Origin: Pseudomonas sp. | Lineage (GTDB): Bacteria > Pseudomonadota > Gammaproteobacteria > Pseudomonadales > Pseudomonadaceae | Direction: 5' to 3' | Assembly (NCBI RefSeq): GCF_030150285.1 | Contig: NZ_JASLGE010000079.1 | Coordinates: 1-64,000 of the forward strand | Length of the DNA stretch: 64,000 bases | In this document: positions 41,082 to 49,688 of the stretch, one piece after another | Layout: each line of letters starts with the position of its first letter | How positions within the stretch are numbered: position 1 is the first letter of the stretch | Translations under genes and position numbers: made by a program | Notes under the pieces: model-generated | The model's input: the letters and a program-made list of their open reading frames with translations, nothing else | Database searches by the model: none | What the model was told of the DNA's origin: nothing

Positions 41082-41747
41082 TTACGGTTTGACGGCGAGC
41101 AATTCGATGTCAAATACCAGAGGGGTGTAGGGTGCAATCAAGTTGCCTGCGCCCTGCGCGCCGTAGGCCAATGAGGAAGTAATCACCAGGTGCCACTTCG
41201 CACCGACGGGCATCTGCACCAACGCGCTGCGCCACCCTTCAATGACGCTGTCCAGTCGAAACCACTGGGGTTGAGCACTGTGGTCGAACACGGTGCCATC
41301 TGGCAGGCGGCCCACATAGTTCACGTACGCGGACCCCTGTGCAATGGGTGTTGCTCCGGTACCCGGCTTGAGCTCGGTCAAAAGAATGCCAGGGGCGAGT
41401 TCCCTCACCTGAGGTTTGTGTTTTTCTTCGCGCAAAAACGCACGCTCCGCGACCAGAGCCTTTTCGGTGTCCGGTTGCAGGGCGGCGTTGTCGATGTGTG
41501 CCTGATGCTCCGTCAATACCTGCGCAATCCGTACGTCGGTCAGCGCCAGCGGCTGCCCTTGGTAGGCCGCCTGCAAACCTTCAATCAGGGCTTTGAGCTC
41601 AAGGTCCGGCACCTCGTCGCGCAAGCGTTCACCCAGGCTGGCACCCAGGCTGTAAGCGAGGTCGTGAGCCGCATCAGGGGGTGTTGCCGGGGCTGCATGG
41701 GCTGGGGTGACAAGGCATAACAACGTCAAAAAACAGTATCGCGGCAT
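41082..41747 (-). CDS. FKBP-type peptidyl-prolyl cis-trans isomerase, periplasmic
   Basis: About 221 residues. A signal peptide (MPRYCFLTLLCLVTPAHA) is followed by an FKBP N-terminal dimerisation domain (DLAYSLGASLGERLRDEVPD) and a C-terminal FKBP domain (about 115-218; SAYVNYVGRLPDGTVFDHS, then PVGAKWHLVITSSLAYG). It resembles FkpA/Mip folding catalysts. The start at 41747 has GGAG 7 bases upstream; the frame is open to 41789. It sits between algQ and algP, as its homolog PA5254 does in P. aeruginosa. Confidence 0.9.
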   Translation of the reverse strand: MPRYCFLTLLCLVTPAHAAPATPPDAAHDLAYSLGASLGERLRDEVPDLELKALIEGLQAAYQGQPLALTDVRIAQVLTEHQAHIDNAALQPDTEKALVAERAFLREEKHKPQVRELAPGILLTELKPGTGATPIAQGSAYVNYVGRLPDGTVFDHSAQPQWFRLDSVIEGWRSALVQMPVGAKWHLVITSSLAYGAQGAGNLIAPYTPLVFDIELLAVKP

Positions 41748-42006
41748 GAGCACGCTCCGGCCTGAAGTACAGGAATTAGGCCTGCGCACCTATCGGCTAT
41801 CGCCGTTTTAATCATGGCTAGGTGCGCGGGGAAAGCAGACGTTAACAGGGTGGCAGCATTGGGTTCAGTCACAGACGAAAGATTGATCCAGCACAACTTT
41901 CGCGACGCCATGCAACCCGTACCCAGGGTTAGTGTCAACATGCTCTAGCGGCGGTTCCTACAGAGGTCTAGTATGAGTCGCACTCACTTCAGCCAGGAGG
42001 TAAACC

Positions 42007-42888
42007 ATGTCGGCCAAAAAGAAGCCCGTTAATACCCCGTTGCACCTGCTCCAACAGCTCTCAGGCAGCTTGCTTGAGCATTTGGAAAACGCTTGCTCCC
42101 AAGCGTTGGCTGATGCTGAGAAACTGCTCGCCAAGCTAGAGAAACAACGTGGCAAAGCCCAGGAGAAACTGCACAACGCCCGTGCCAAGTTGCAGGACGC
42201 GGCCAATGCAGGTAAATCCAAGGCTCAGTCCAAGGCCAAGTCGGGCGTTAAAGAGCTGGAGCAACTGCTCGAATCGCTCAAAGAGCGTCAAACTGAAACC
42301 CGGGACTACATTCTGCAACTCAAGCGAGATGCCCAGGAAAGCCTGAAGCTGGCCCAAGGCGTGGGTCGTGTCAAAGAAGCGGTTGCCAAGGCTTTGACGG
42401 CTCGTGAAGCGAAAGCAGCGCCAGCGGCTAAAAAGGTAGCCGCCAAGGCACCGGTCAAAGCGGCGGCCAAGCCTGCTGCCAAAGCTCCCGCCAAAGCCCC
42501 CGCGCAAAAACCCGCGGCCCGCACCGCTAAACCGGTTGCTGCCAAAGCCCCTGCTGCCAAGGCAGCCCCCGTAAAACCTGCAGCGGCCAAAGCGCCTGTT
42601 AAGGCACCGGTGAAAGCCGCTGCCAAACCGGCCGTTAAAACTGCCGCCGCCAAGCCTGCTGCGGCCAAACCTGCAACAGCTAAACCCGCAGCTGCCAAGC
42701 CTGCCACGGCTACCAAACCGGTTGCCAAGCCTGCTGCAAAACCTGCAGTACGAGCGGCAGCCAAACCTGCTGTGAAAAAGCCGGTGGCCAGCAAGCCTGC
42801 GACGGCATCTGCCAAGCCGGCCACTGCCCCTGCTGCGCCAGCAGCGGCCCCTGCTGCGGCTCCAGAAGCGCCAACCAGCGCGTCCTAA
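42007..42888 (+). CDS. algP: Histone H1-like DNA-binding protein AlgP
   Basis: 293 residues. The N-terminal 130 residues form a helical, phasin-like region (LLQQLSGSLLEHLENACSQ, then a coiled coil ending near REAKAAPAA). The C-terminal half is low complexity, made of Lys-Pro-Ala-Ala units like eukaryotic histone H1 tails. P. aeruginosa AlgP (HP1) binds DNA and affects alginate transcription. A strong AGGAGG precedes the start. The repetitive DNA coding the tail is prone to slippage. The stop overlaps the convergent TIGR02444 gene by 4 bases. Confidence 0.93.
   Translation: MSAKKKPVNTPLHLLQQLSGSLLEHLENACSQALADAEKLLAKLEKQRGKAQEKLHNARAKLQDAANAGKSKAQSKAKSGVKELEQLLESLKERQTETRDYILQLKRDAQESLKLAQGVGRVKEAVAKALTAREAKAAPAAKKVAAKAPVKAAAKPAAKAPAKAPAQKPAARTAKPVAAKAPAAKAAPVKPAAAKAPVKAPVKAAAKPAVKTAAAKPAAAKPATAKPAAAKPATATKPVAKPAAKPAVRAAAKPAVKKPVASKPATASAKPATAPAAPAAAPAAAPEAPTSAS
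42405..42880 (+). repeat. Imperfect tandem repeats encoding the Lys/Pro/Ala tail of AlgP
   Basis: Units such as GCCAAACCTGCTGC and GCCAAAGCCCCTGC recur about every 12-24 bases, always in frame with KPAA/KAPA codons. Size variation between strains is expected from replication slippage or recombination, as reported for P. aeruginosa algP. Confidence 0.75.
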
Positions 42889-43349
42889 GGGCGATTGACC
42901 ACGGCGCGCAGCGTCTGCAGCGCGTCGCAATCAGGGGGGCAGGCTTCGCTTGCCATCCTCTGTAGCCAGTTGCACGGTCGTTGCGATTGAGCACTAGGCC
43001 ATTCTTGTGTCAGTGACGCCAAGCGCCACAGCAGTGTGCGTTCGGCTTCCAGTTCCAGTGACTTGATCTGCCCCCGCAGTCCTGCCAGCGTTTCATCCTG
43101 TGCGGCCGCTTCGCGCCACTGTGTGCGCAGGTGACGCAAGGGTTGTATCACTTCGCGCTGCCACGGCTCGGCACAGGCGCTCAGTTGCGCCTGTCGCGCC
43201 TCATCCCAAGCTACGCCACGGTGTTCCAGCCACGCGGCGCACAGCAACAGGCACACGTCCTGCCCCCGGCTTTGCAGCTTCAAGCACGCCGGCTCCACGC
43301 CGGGCTGCGCATACAGGTTCAAACAGTAATTCCACAGGTCAGTCTGCAT
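42885..43349 (-). CDS. TIGR02444 family protein
   Basis: 154 residues, mostly helical, starting MQTDLWNYCLNLYAQPGVE, the hallmark of the TIGR02444 family. Its function is unknown. It contains several Cys and Trp residues, LQSRGQDVCLLLCAAWLEHR and a PLRHLRTQWR helix. In Pseudomonas it is found between algP and the ABC-F gene, as here. It is divergent from yheS (50 bases) and converges on algP with overlapping stops. Confidence 0.85.
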   Translation of the reverse strand: MQTDLWNYCLNLYAQPGVEPACLKLQSRGQDVCLLLCAAWLEHRGVAWDEARQAQLSACAEPWQREVIQPLRHLRTQWREAAAQDETLAGLRGQIKSLELEAERTLLWRLASLTQEWPSAQSQRPCNWLQRMASEACPPDCDALQTLRAVVNRP

Positions 43350-43399
43350 AGTGCAATTCGCGCCAGTTGAGAGGGAAGCTGGTAGACTCCGCCGCCATT

Positions 43400-45310
43400 A
43401 TGATCCGACTTCAGAACCTGACTTTACAGCGTGGCCCGCAACGTCTGCTAGAAGACGCCGAGCTGACCCTGCACGCCGGCCACAAAGCCGGTCTGGTCGG
43501 TGCCAATGGCGCCGGTAAATCCACTTTGTTCGCCTTGTTGCTGGGTGAGTTGACGCCTGATTCCGGGGATTGTCTGCTGCCAGCCGACTGGCGGATTGCC
43601 CATATGCGGCAAGAAATCGACACCCTCGATCGTATCGCGATTGACTACGTGCTCGATGGCGACCAGCGCTTGCGCCAAGTCCAGGCCGATCTGGCCAAGG
43701 CCGAAGCCAACGAAGATGGCCCGGCGCAGGCTCGCCTGCACGCCGAGCTGGACAGCGCCGACGGCTACACCGCCGATGCTCGCGCCCGCAAAATGCTGGC
43801 TGGGCTGGGGTTCACCAACGAACAGATGGACCGCCCGGTCGCAGATTTCTCGGGTGGCTGGCGGATGCGCCTGAACCTGGCCCAAGCCTTGATGTGCCCC
43901 TCCGACCTGTTGTTGCTCGATGAACCGACCAACCACTTGGACCTAGATGCCATCCTGTGGCTTGAAGACTTTCTCAAAGGCTACCCGGGCACCTTGTTGC
44001 TGATTTCCCATGACCGGGATTTCCTCGATGCCGTGGTCGACAATATTGCCCACGTTGACCAGCGTAAAATCACGCTCTATCGCGGTGGTTACAGCGCCTT
44101 TGAGCGTGCGCGTGCCGAACGTCTGGCCCAGCAACAACAGGCCTACGAAAAGCAACAGGCGCAGCGTGCGCACATGGAAAGCTACATTGCCCGCTTCAAG
44201 GCCCAGGCCACCAAGGCTCGTCAGGCCCAAAGCCGGATCAAGGCCCTTGAACGCATGGAGGAACTGAGCGCGGCCCATGTCGACTCACCGTTCGACTTCG
44301 TGTTCCGCGAAGCAGTCAAACTCTCCAGCCCGTTGCTGGATTTGTCCGACGCCCGTTTGGGCTATGGCGATAAAACCATCCTTGAGAAGGTCAAGCTGCA
44401 ACTGGTACCGGGTGCGCGAATCGGTTTGCTCGGCCCGAACGGTGCAGGCAAGTCGACGCTGATCAAAAACCTTGCGGGTGAGCTTGAGCCGTTGTCCGGC
44501 CGTCTGGCCCGTGGTGAGAACCTGGTCGTGGGCTACTTTGCCCAGCATCAGCTGGATTCGTTGGACGCCAAAGCCAGCCCGTTGCTGCATTTGCAGCGCT
44601 TGGCACCGACCGAGCGTGAGCAAACCCTGCGCGATTTTCTCGGTGGTTTTGACTTCCGCGGTGCTCGGATTGATGAACCCGTGCTGAATTTTTCGGGCGG
44701 TGAAAAAGCGCGCCTTGCGCTGGCGCTGATTGCATGGGGCCGGCCTAACTTGTTGCTGCTCGACGAACCGACCAACCACCTTGATCTCGAAATGCGGCTG
44801 GCGCTGACGATGGCCCTGCAAGAGTTCAGCGGTGCGGTTTTGGTGGTGTCTCACGATCGGCATTTGCTCAAAAGTACGACCGACGAGTTTCTGTTGGTGG
44901 CCGATGGCAAGGTGCAGGAGTTCGACGGCGACCTCGACGACTACGCACGCTGGTTGGCCGATTACCGCCTGCGCAACGCGCCGGTCAGCAACACACCGGT
45001 CAACCCGGACAAAACCGATAAAAAGGCGCAGCGTCAGGCCGCTGCCGCGCTGCGCCAGCAATTGGCTCCGCACAAGCGTGAGGCCGATAAGCTGGAAAGC
45101 GAGCTGGGTAAGGTCAACGAGAGACTGACGCAGATCGAAGCCAGCCTGGGTGACAGCGCGGTGTATGAAGCGACCCGCAAAGACGAACTGCGCGAGCTGC
45201 TGGCCGATCAAGCCAAACTCAAAGCCCTTGAAGGTCAGCTTGAAGAGCGCTGGATGGAAGCCCTTGAACAGCTTGAAACGCTGCAGGCCGAGCTGGAGGC
45301 ATTGTCCTGA
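43400..45310 (+). CDS. yheS: ABC-F family ATPase YheS
   Basis: 636 residues with two ABC domains and no membrane part. Walker A GANGAGKST and GPNGAGKST, signatures FSGGWRMRLNLAQAL and FSGGEKARLALAL, and Walker B LLLDEPTNHLDL occur in both halves. An inter-domain linker lies at about 235-315. The C-terminal coiled coil (about 540-636) matches E. coli YheS. ABC-F proteins act on ribosomes. The frame opens at 43367 but MIRLQNLTLQRG at 43400 is the family start. The stop TGA shares its last base with the next ATG. Confidence 0.93.
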   Translation: MIRLQNLTLQRGPQRLLEDAELTLHAGHKAGLVGANGAGKSTLFALLLGELTPDSGDCLLPADWRIAHMRQEIDTLDRIAIDYVLDGDQRLRQVQADLAKAEANEDGPAQARLHAELDSADGYTADARARKMLAGLGFTNEQMDRPVADFSGGWRMRLNLAQALMCPSDLLLLDEPTNHLDLDAILWLEDFLKGYPGTLLLISHDRDFLDAVVDNIAHVDQRKITLYRGGYSAFERARAERLAQQQQAYEKQQAQRAHMESYIARFKAQATKARQAQSRIKALERMEELSAAHVDSPFDFVFREAVKLSSPLLDLSDARLGYGDKTILEKVKLQLVPGARIGLLGPNGAGKSTLIKNLAGELEPLSGRLARGENLVVGYFAQHQLDSLDAKASPLLHLQRLAPTEREQTLRDFLGGFDFRGARIDEPVLNFSGGEKARLALALIAWGRPNLLLLDEPTNHLDLEMRLALTMALQEFSGAVLVVSHDRHLLKSTTDEFLLVADGKVQEFDGDLDDYARWLADYRLRNAPVSNTPVNPDKTDKKAQRQAAAALRQQLAPHKREADKLESELGKVNERLTQIEASLGDSAVYEATRKDELRELLADQAKLKALEGQLEERWMEALEQLETLQAELEALS

Positions 45311-45867
45311 TGGAGTCGCTGGGCCTGCCTTTACCTGCCGAACTGATCGCGCCGCTGTGGATTGGCGTGCAGATTTTGCTGATCCTGTTGGCCGGGTACT
45401 TTCTGCAACGCGGCATTGCACGATTTTTGACGGGGCTGGGTCAGCGCTACCCGCTGCCGCCGCAGTTGTTGATGCCACTGCGCGGTGTGTTGCGCTGGTT
45501 CATCATGGGCAGTGCCGTCATTATCGTGCTGGAGCGCCTCGGCGTTTCGGCAACGGTACTGTGGACGGCGCTCTCAGGGTTTGCCGCGGTTGCGGCCATT
45601 GCGTTCTTCGCGATGTGGAGCGTGCTCTCCAACCTGCTGTGTGCGGTGTTGATCTTCACCGTCGGGCCGTTTCGTATTGGCGACATCGTGGAACTGCTCG
45701 ACACGCTCGACAAGCCTGGAGTCAAAGGCCGTGTCGTGGCCATCAACCTGCTGTACACCACCCTGATCGAACCTGCGGAAGCCGGCTCCGGCAGTAGCAT
45801 GGTGCAAGTGCCCAACAGCCTGTTTTTCCAGCGCTCGGTTCGTCGCTGGCGCGAAGGCGATCTGTAA
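45310..45867 (+). CDS. Short MscS-family mechanosensitive channel
   Basis: 185 residues: about three membrane helices, then the pore-lining helix rich in Gly and Ala (ALSGFAAVAAIAFFAMWSVL), then the MscS beta domain (FRIGDIVELLDT; VKGRVVAINLLYT; VQVPNSLFFQRSVRRW). It lacks the C-terminal alpha-beta cage, so it is a minimal MscS protein. It would release solutes on osmotic downshock. It is translationally coupled to yheS by TGATG, a link also seen in other pseudomonads. Confidence 0.85.
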   Translation: MESLGLPLPAELIAPLWIGVQILLILLAGYFLQRGIARFLTGLGQRYPLPPQLLMPLRGVLRWFIMGSAVIIVLERLGVSATVLWTALSGFAAVAAIAFFAMWSVLSNLLCAVLIFTVGPFRIGDIVELLDTLDKPGVKGRVVAINLLYTTLIEPAEAGSGSSMVQVPNSLFFQRSVRRWREGDL

Positions 45868-45907
45868 GTAGCCCACCCTCTGAAGGAGAGGCCGGCCCGT
45901 CTTCGGC

Positions 45908-45991
45908 GTTCGGCCAGCGTGGTTTAAGGGGGCCCTTGGATCAAAAGTCAGATCAACAGATCACGAGCAAGCTCGTTCCTACAAACGCTGC
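45908..45991. repeat. Direct repeat copy 1 with REP core
   Basis: About 84 bases starting GTTCGGCCAGCGTGG, near-identical to 46217-46302. It includes the REP-like palindrome GAGCAAGCTC. An oppositely oriented REP (GTAGGAGCAGCC to TTGCTCGCGATC, about 46005-46041) follows, giving a REPIN-like pair. Confidence 0.7.
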
Positions 45992-46216
45992 CATCCGTGA
46001 TCCGTAGGAGCAGCCGGTCGACGCTCGATTGCTCGCGATCTTTTGATGTTTAAAAGCTCAATGACGCCGCGCTGTCGTTCAGCAACCCGATCCATTGCTG
46101 CGGTCACGGCCACTTAAGGTTCCGGCTTTGCTCCGTGGGCCGCCGCGATCGGCCCTCCTTGGCCGTGTCGCGGCTAACCCGGCGTCCTGCCGGGTTACCC
46201 ACTGCGCAAAACCTGC
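45992..46216. other. Spacer between the direct repeats
   Basis: No gene is seen in the 525-base gap 45868-46392 between the MscS and LysE genes. The spacer carries the inverted REP and, at 46177-46197, a perfect hairpin AACCCGGC-GTCCT-GCCGGGTT. The whole looks like a cluster of repeated intergenic elements. Confidence 0.5.
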
Positions 46217-46302
46217 GTTCGGCCAGCGTGGTTTAAGGGGGGGGCCTTAGGTCAAAAGCCAGATCAAAAGATCACGAGCAAGCTCGTTCCCACAAACGCT
46301 GC
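46217..46302. repeat. Direct repeat copy 2 with REP core
   Basis: Second copy of the 45908-45991 repeat, 309 bases downstream start to start, with a few substitutions and two extra G in the G-run. Ends CACAAACGCTGC. Confidence 0.7.
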
Positions 46303-46392
46303 TCCTGCACGCGTGCCCGCAAAAAGATCTGGTGAAATGTCGGCCCGCGCATTAGCTTTAAGACTTGTTACTGATTTTGTCTGAGGTGCGCG

Positions 46393-47025
46393 ATGTCGTT
46401 GGAAACGTGGTTGGCCTTTTTTGCTGCCTGCTGGGTGATTAGCCTGTCCCCTGGCGCGGGTGCCATTGCTTCGATGTCGTGCGGCCTGCAATACGGCTTC
46501 TGGCGCGGCTATTGGAACGCATTGGGTCTGCAACTGGGCCTGGCGTTGCAAATTGCGATTGTCGCCGCCGGTGTAGGGGCCGTCCTGGCCGCTTCGTCCA
46601 CAGCCTTCTACGCGATCAAATGGTTCGGCGTGGCCTATTTGGTCTATCTCGCCGTTAAACAATGGCGGGCGTTGCCGGCCGACCTCAGTGAAGACTCTGC
46701 CATTCGCCCCATCGGCAAACCGCTGGCACTGGTGTTCCGTGGTTTTCTGGTGAATGTCAGCAACCCCAAGGCGCTGGTGTTTATGCTCGCGGTGCTGCCG
46801 CAGTTCGTAGACCCCAATGCACCACTGGTGAGCCAATACCTGGTGCTGGGCGTGACCATGATTTGTGTTGACCTGATCGTCATGGCGGGCTACACGGGCC
46901 TGGCTTCCAAAGTGTTGCGCCTGTTGCGTACGCCTAAACAGCAGCGCCGGATGAACCGTACCTTCGCGGGCCTGTTCGTAGGCGCGGCGGGTTTTCTGGC
47001 AACGTTGCACCGTGCCACCACTTAA
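46393..47025 (+). CDS. LysE/RhtB-family amino-acid exporter
   Basis: 210 residues with about five or six membrane helices and the LysE-family N-terminal signature (SPGAGAIASMSCGLQYGFWRG). The central loop LVFRGFLVNVSNPKALVFM is the typical conserved NPK motif. These proteins export amino acids such as lysine, threonine or homoserine lactone; the substrate here is unknown. GAGGTG lies before the ATG at 46393. The hairpin starting at 47038 lies just after it. Confidence 0.88.
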   Translation: MSLETWLAFFAACWVISLSPGAGAIASMSCGLQYGFWRGYWNALGLQLGLALQIAIVAAGVGAVLAASSTAFYAIKWFGVAYLVYLAVKQWRALPADLSEDSAIRPIGKPLALVFRGFLVNVSNPKALVFMLAVLPQFVDPNAPLVSQYLVLGVTMICVDLIVMAGYTGLASKVLRLLRTPKQQRRMNRTFAGLFVGAAGFLATLHRATT

Positions 47026-47037
47026 AGCCCTTGAGTG

Positions 47038-47085
47038 ATCCGGAAGGGAAGTGAACAATGTGTTACTTCTTATTTCCATCCGGAT
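47038..47085 (+). promoter_or_regulatory. Long hairpin directly before the iron permease gene
   Basis: ATCCGGAAGG (47038-47047) pairs with CCATCCGGAT (47076-47085) with one mismatch. GAAGTGAACA (47048-47057) pairs with TGTTACTTC (47061-47069) with a bulged G. A 6-base bulge (TTATTT) separates the two stems and ATG forms the loop. The 3' arm ends 6 bases before the permease ATG and includes its only SD-like bases (CGGA). Confidence 0.55.
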
Positions 47086-47091
47086 GTATTA

Positions 47092-48990
47092 ATGACCGCC
47101 CGCTCGCGTTTTTTGGCATGGCTGATCGTGCCTGTGTTCGCGTTGTGCAGCCTTGCTGTGTCTGCCAATGCCCCTGAAGGTGCCTCCCAAGCCCTTCACC
47201 TGATTGACTATATTGGTGCCGATTACCCGCCTACGGTTGAAGGTGGCAAGGTCATCGATGAAACCGAGTACCGCGAGCAACTGGAGTTCCTGGCGGTGCT
47301 GGATGGCTTGGTCGCGAGCCTGCCGGAGCATCCTGAGCGTGCAGCGTTGGCCCACGGTGTCAAAGCCCTTCAGTCAGCCATTGAGCAGCGCGAAGACGGT
47401 GCCAGCGTCGCCCGTGACGCGCGTCAGTTGGGTGCCAGGCTAGCCGCCGCCTACGAAGTCAGCCAGGCCCCGGTCATTACCCCAGACCCCACTCGCGGTG
47501 AGCCGCTGTACGCCCTGCATTGCTCGGTGTGCCACGGCGCAACCGGTGCCGGCGATGGCCCGGCCAGCCTGGGCATGACCCCGCCACCCGCCAACTTGCG
47601 GGATGCCGAGCGCTTGGACCGCCTGAGCCTCTACGCCATTTTCAATACCTTGGGGCTCGGGGTTGAAGGCACTGACATGCCCGCTTTTGCCGATCAACTG
47701 GATGACCGTCAGCGTTGGGACCTGGCCACGTATGTGGCGGGCTTGAGTGCCGATCCCGCGGCCGCCAAAACGGACAAAACTTACGACCTCGCTGAATTGG
47801 CCCGACAGACACCGGGCGAAGTGCTGGCCGCTGAAGGGCCACAAGCGGCGGCGACGTTCCGCGCGCAGCGGGCTCAGCCACCGCAGGTTAAGCGTGGCCC
47901 GGCGCAGTTGCTCGATTACACCCGCCAAACCCTGGACAAAAGCCTTGCGGCCTATCGCGAAGGTGACCGTGAGCAAGCCTATGACCTGTCTGTAGCGGCC
48001 TATCTGGAAGGCTTTGAGCTGGTTGAGAGCTCGCTGGACAACGTCGACAGCAACGTGCGTAAAACCACTGAAAAAGCGCTGATGGCCTATCGGCAATCGT
48101 TGCAGGATGGCTTGCCCATCGAACAGGTCGAGCAGCGTCTGGACGCCGCCAACACCTTGCTCAAGGAGTCTGCCGGGTTGCTGGGCAGTGATGGATTGAG
48201 TTGGTCGCTGAGCTACATTTCGGGGTTGTTGATTCTGCTGCGTGAAGGCCTGGAAGCGATTCTGGTGCTGGCGGCGATCCTCGCCTTCTTGCGCAACACC
48301 GGCCAGCAATCCGCGGTGCGCAGTGTCAATATTGGCTGGGGCCTGGCGTTGCTTGCGGGGCTGGCCACATGGGCGCTGGCTGCCTATGTGATTGATGTCA
48401 GCGGTGCTCAGCGCGAACTGCTCGAAGGCTGCACCGCGCTGTTTGCCAGCGTCATGGTGCTGTGGCTGGGTGTGTGGATGCACGACCGCCGCCACGCCGA
48501 TGCCTGGCAGGATTACATCAAAAGCAGCCTGGTCAGCGGCGGCGGGCGTTTTGGCTTCGCGGTGCTGGCGTTTTTCTCGGTGTACCGCGAACTGTTCGAA
48601 GTGATCCTGTTTTACGAAACCTTATGGTTGCAAGCCGGCCCGGCCGGGCACAACGCCGTGCTGGCAGGCGGTGCCACGGCGCTGGTGGTGTTGATCGGCC
48701 TGGCGTGGGTCATCCTGCGCGGCTCAGCCAAATTGCCGCTGGGCGTCTTCTTTGGCATCAACGCCGCGTTGCTGTGCGCTTTGTCAGTGGTCTTCGCCGG
48801 GCATGGTGTAAAAGCGCTGCAAGAGGCCGGAGTGTTCGGCACACGCCCAGTGCCGTTCTTCGAGTTCGACTGGTTAGGCATTCACGCCGACGCCTATTCA
48901 CTGAGCGCGCAGGCGGTGGCCATTTTGGCCATAGTGGTGCTTTATAGCCGCAGCCGGCTGGCCGAAAAACGCCGGGACCAAGCTTCTTAA
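47092..48990 (+). CDS. Cytochrome c / FTR1-family iron permease fusion
   Basis: About 632 residues. After a signal peptide there is a helical periplasmic region, a class-I cytochrome c domain (heme site CSVCHG near residue 143, then a candidate Met ligand in GTDMPAF) and a seven-helix FTR1/EfeU permease with both iron-passing REXXE motifs (REGLE and RELFE). It probably oxidises or gates ferrous iron and moves iron inward. The start at 47092 is chosen for the signal peptide; the frame is open to 47035. It follows the hairpin at 47038-47085. No Fur box was found nearby. Confidence 0.85.
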   Translation: MTARSRFLAWLIVPVFALCSLAVSANAPEGASQALHLIDYIGADYPPTVEGGKVIDETEYREQLEFLAVLDGLVASLPEHPERAALAHGVKALQSAIEQREDGASVARDARQLGARLAAAYEVSQAPVITPDPTRGEPLYALHCSVCHGATGAGDGPASLGMTPPPANLRDAERLDRLSLYAIFNTLGLGVEGTDMPAFADQLDDRQRWDLATYVAGLSADPAAAKTDKTYDLAELARQTPGEVLAAEGPQAAATFRAQRAQPPQVKRGPAQLLDYTRQTLDKSLAAYREGDREQAYDLSVAAYLEGFELVESSLDNVDSNVRKTTEKALMAYRQSLQDGLPIEQVEQRLDAANTLLKESAGLLGSDGLSWSLSYISGLLILLREGLEAILVLAAILAFLRNTGQQSAVRSVNIGWGLALLAGLATWALAAYVIDVSGAQRELLEGCTALFASVMVLWLGVWMHDRRHADAWQDYIKSSLVSGGGRFGFAVLAFFSVYRELFEVILFYETLWLQAGPAGHNAVLAGGATALVVLIGLAWVILRGSAKLPLGVFFGINAALLCALSVVFAGHGVKALQEAGVFGTRPVPFFEFDWLGIHADAYSLSAQAVAILAIVVLYSRSRLAEKRRDQAS

Positions 48991-49024
48991 CACCGTTGCG
49001 TCAGTAGCCGCTGGCGCAGCCTCA

Positions 49025-49171
49025 TTATTCGGCAACGACGACAGTTTTGTAGTCGCTGCCGAAGGCGCGATCGAGTGCGCAGTGATCGTCAAACCTCAAT
49101 CCCGGATCAGACAGGGATACCGAGCGACCTGACTTTACGACGCCTGAATGGGACGTAGCCTCGTAAAACAC
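49025..49171 (-). CDS. Candidate small ORF between the iron permease and yaiI
   Basis: A minus-strand frame of 48 codons from GTG 49171 (open to 49270) with balanced, protein-like composition (SDPGLRFDDHCALDRAFGSD). It fills most of the 245-base gap. There is no ribosome-binding site at the GTG and I know no family. It could be real, a relic or chance. Confidence 0.25.
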   Translation of the reverse strand: MFYEATSHSGVVKSGRSVSLSDPGLRFDDHCALDRAFGSDYKTVVVAE

Positions 49172-49235
49172 GTCAACCGCTACGGTTTTTGGTGTATCTA
49201 CTGCTGATGAATCGCTATTTTCAGGAGTTACGACT

Positions 49236-49688
49236 ATGCGTGTCTGGATTGACGCAGACGCTTGCCCCAAGGCGGCAAAAGATCAGGTCATCAAGTTCGC
49301 GCTCAAGCGCCAATTTGAGGTGGTATTGGTGGCCGGGCAAAGTCAGATCAAGCCAACTTATGCGCGGGTCAAGCTGATCGTGGTGCCCAGTGGCCCGGAC
49401 GCGGCCGACGATTATCTGGTGGAGCACGCAACTCCCGGCGAGCTGGTGATTTGCAGCGATGTGCCACTGGCCGACCGGTTGGTGAAGAACGGTGTGGCGG
49501 TGCTGGACCCGCGAGGCAAGGAGTTTGACGCGCAGAACATGGGCGAGCGGCTGGCGGTGCGCAATTTGTTCACGGACTTGCGTGAACAGGGCCAGATGGG
49601 CGGCGGGCAGGGCGCGTATGGCGAACGCGAAAAACAGGCGTTCGCCAATGCCCTGGATCGGATCTTGACGCGCCTGGTGCGTGCCTGA
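49236..49688 (+). CDS. YaiI/YqxD family protein (DUF188)
   Basis: 150 residues of the UPF0178/DUF188 family, with the N-terminal signature MRVWIDADACPKAAKDQ and the later VICSDVPLADRLV and GGRGQ-like GGGQGAYGEREK segment. The fold resembles PIN-like nucleases, with Asp residues clustered at the N-terminus, but no activity is established. AGGAG precedes the ATG at 49236 by 8 bases. It converges on elbB with adjacent stops (49688/49689). Confidence 0.9.
   Translation: MRVWIDADACPKAAKDQVIKFALKRQFEVVLVAGQSQIKPTYARVKLIVVPSGPDAADDYLVEHATPGELVICSDVPLADRLVKNGVAVLDPRGKEFDAQNMGERLAVRNLFTDLREQGQMGGGQGAYGEREKQAFANALDRILTRLVRA

Noticed and set aside
42405..42880. Regular short repeats considered as a CRISPR array
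   Set aside because: They are in-frame coding repeats without unique spacers or nearby cas genes.
42136..42930. Cys/Gly/Arg-rich frame opposite algP
   Set aside because: The antisense reading of Lys-Pro-Ala repeats yields Gly/Arg/Cys-rich nonsense; algP is the real gene.
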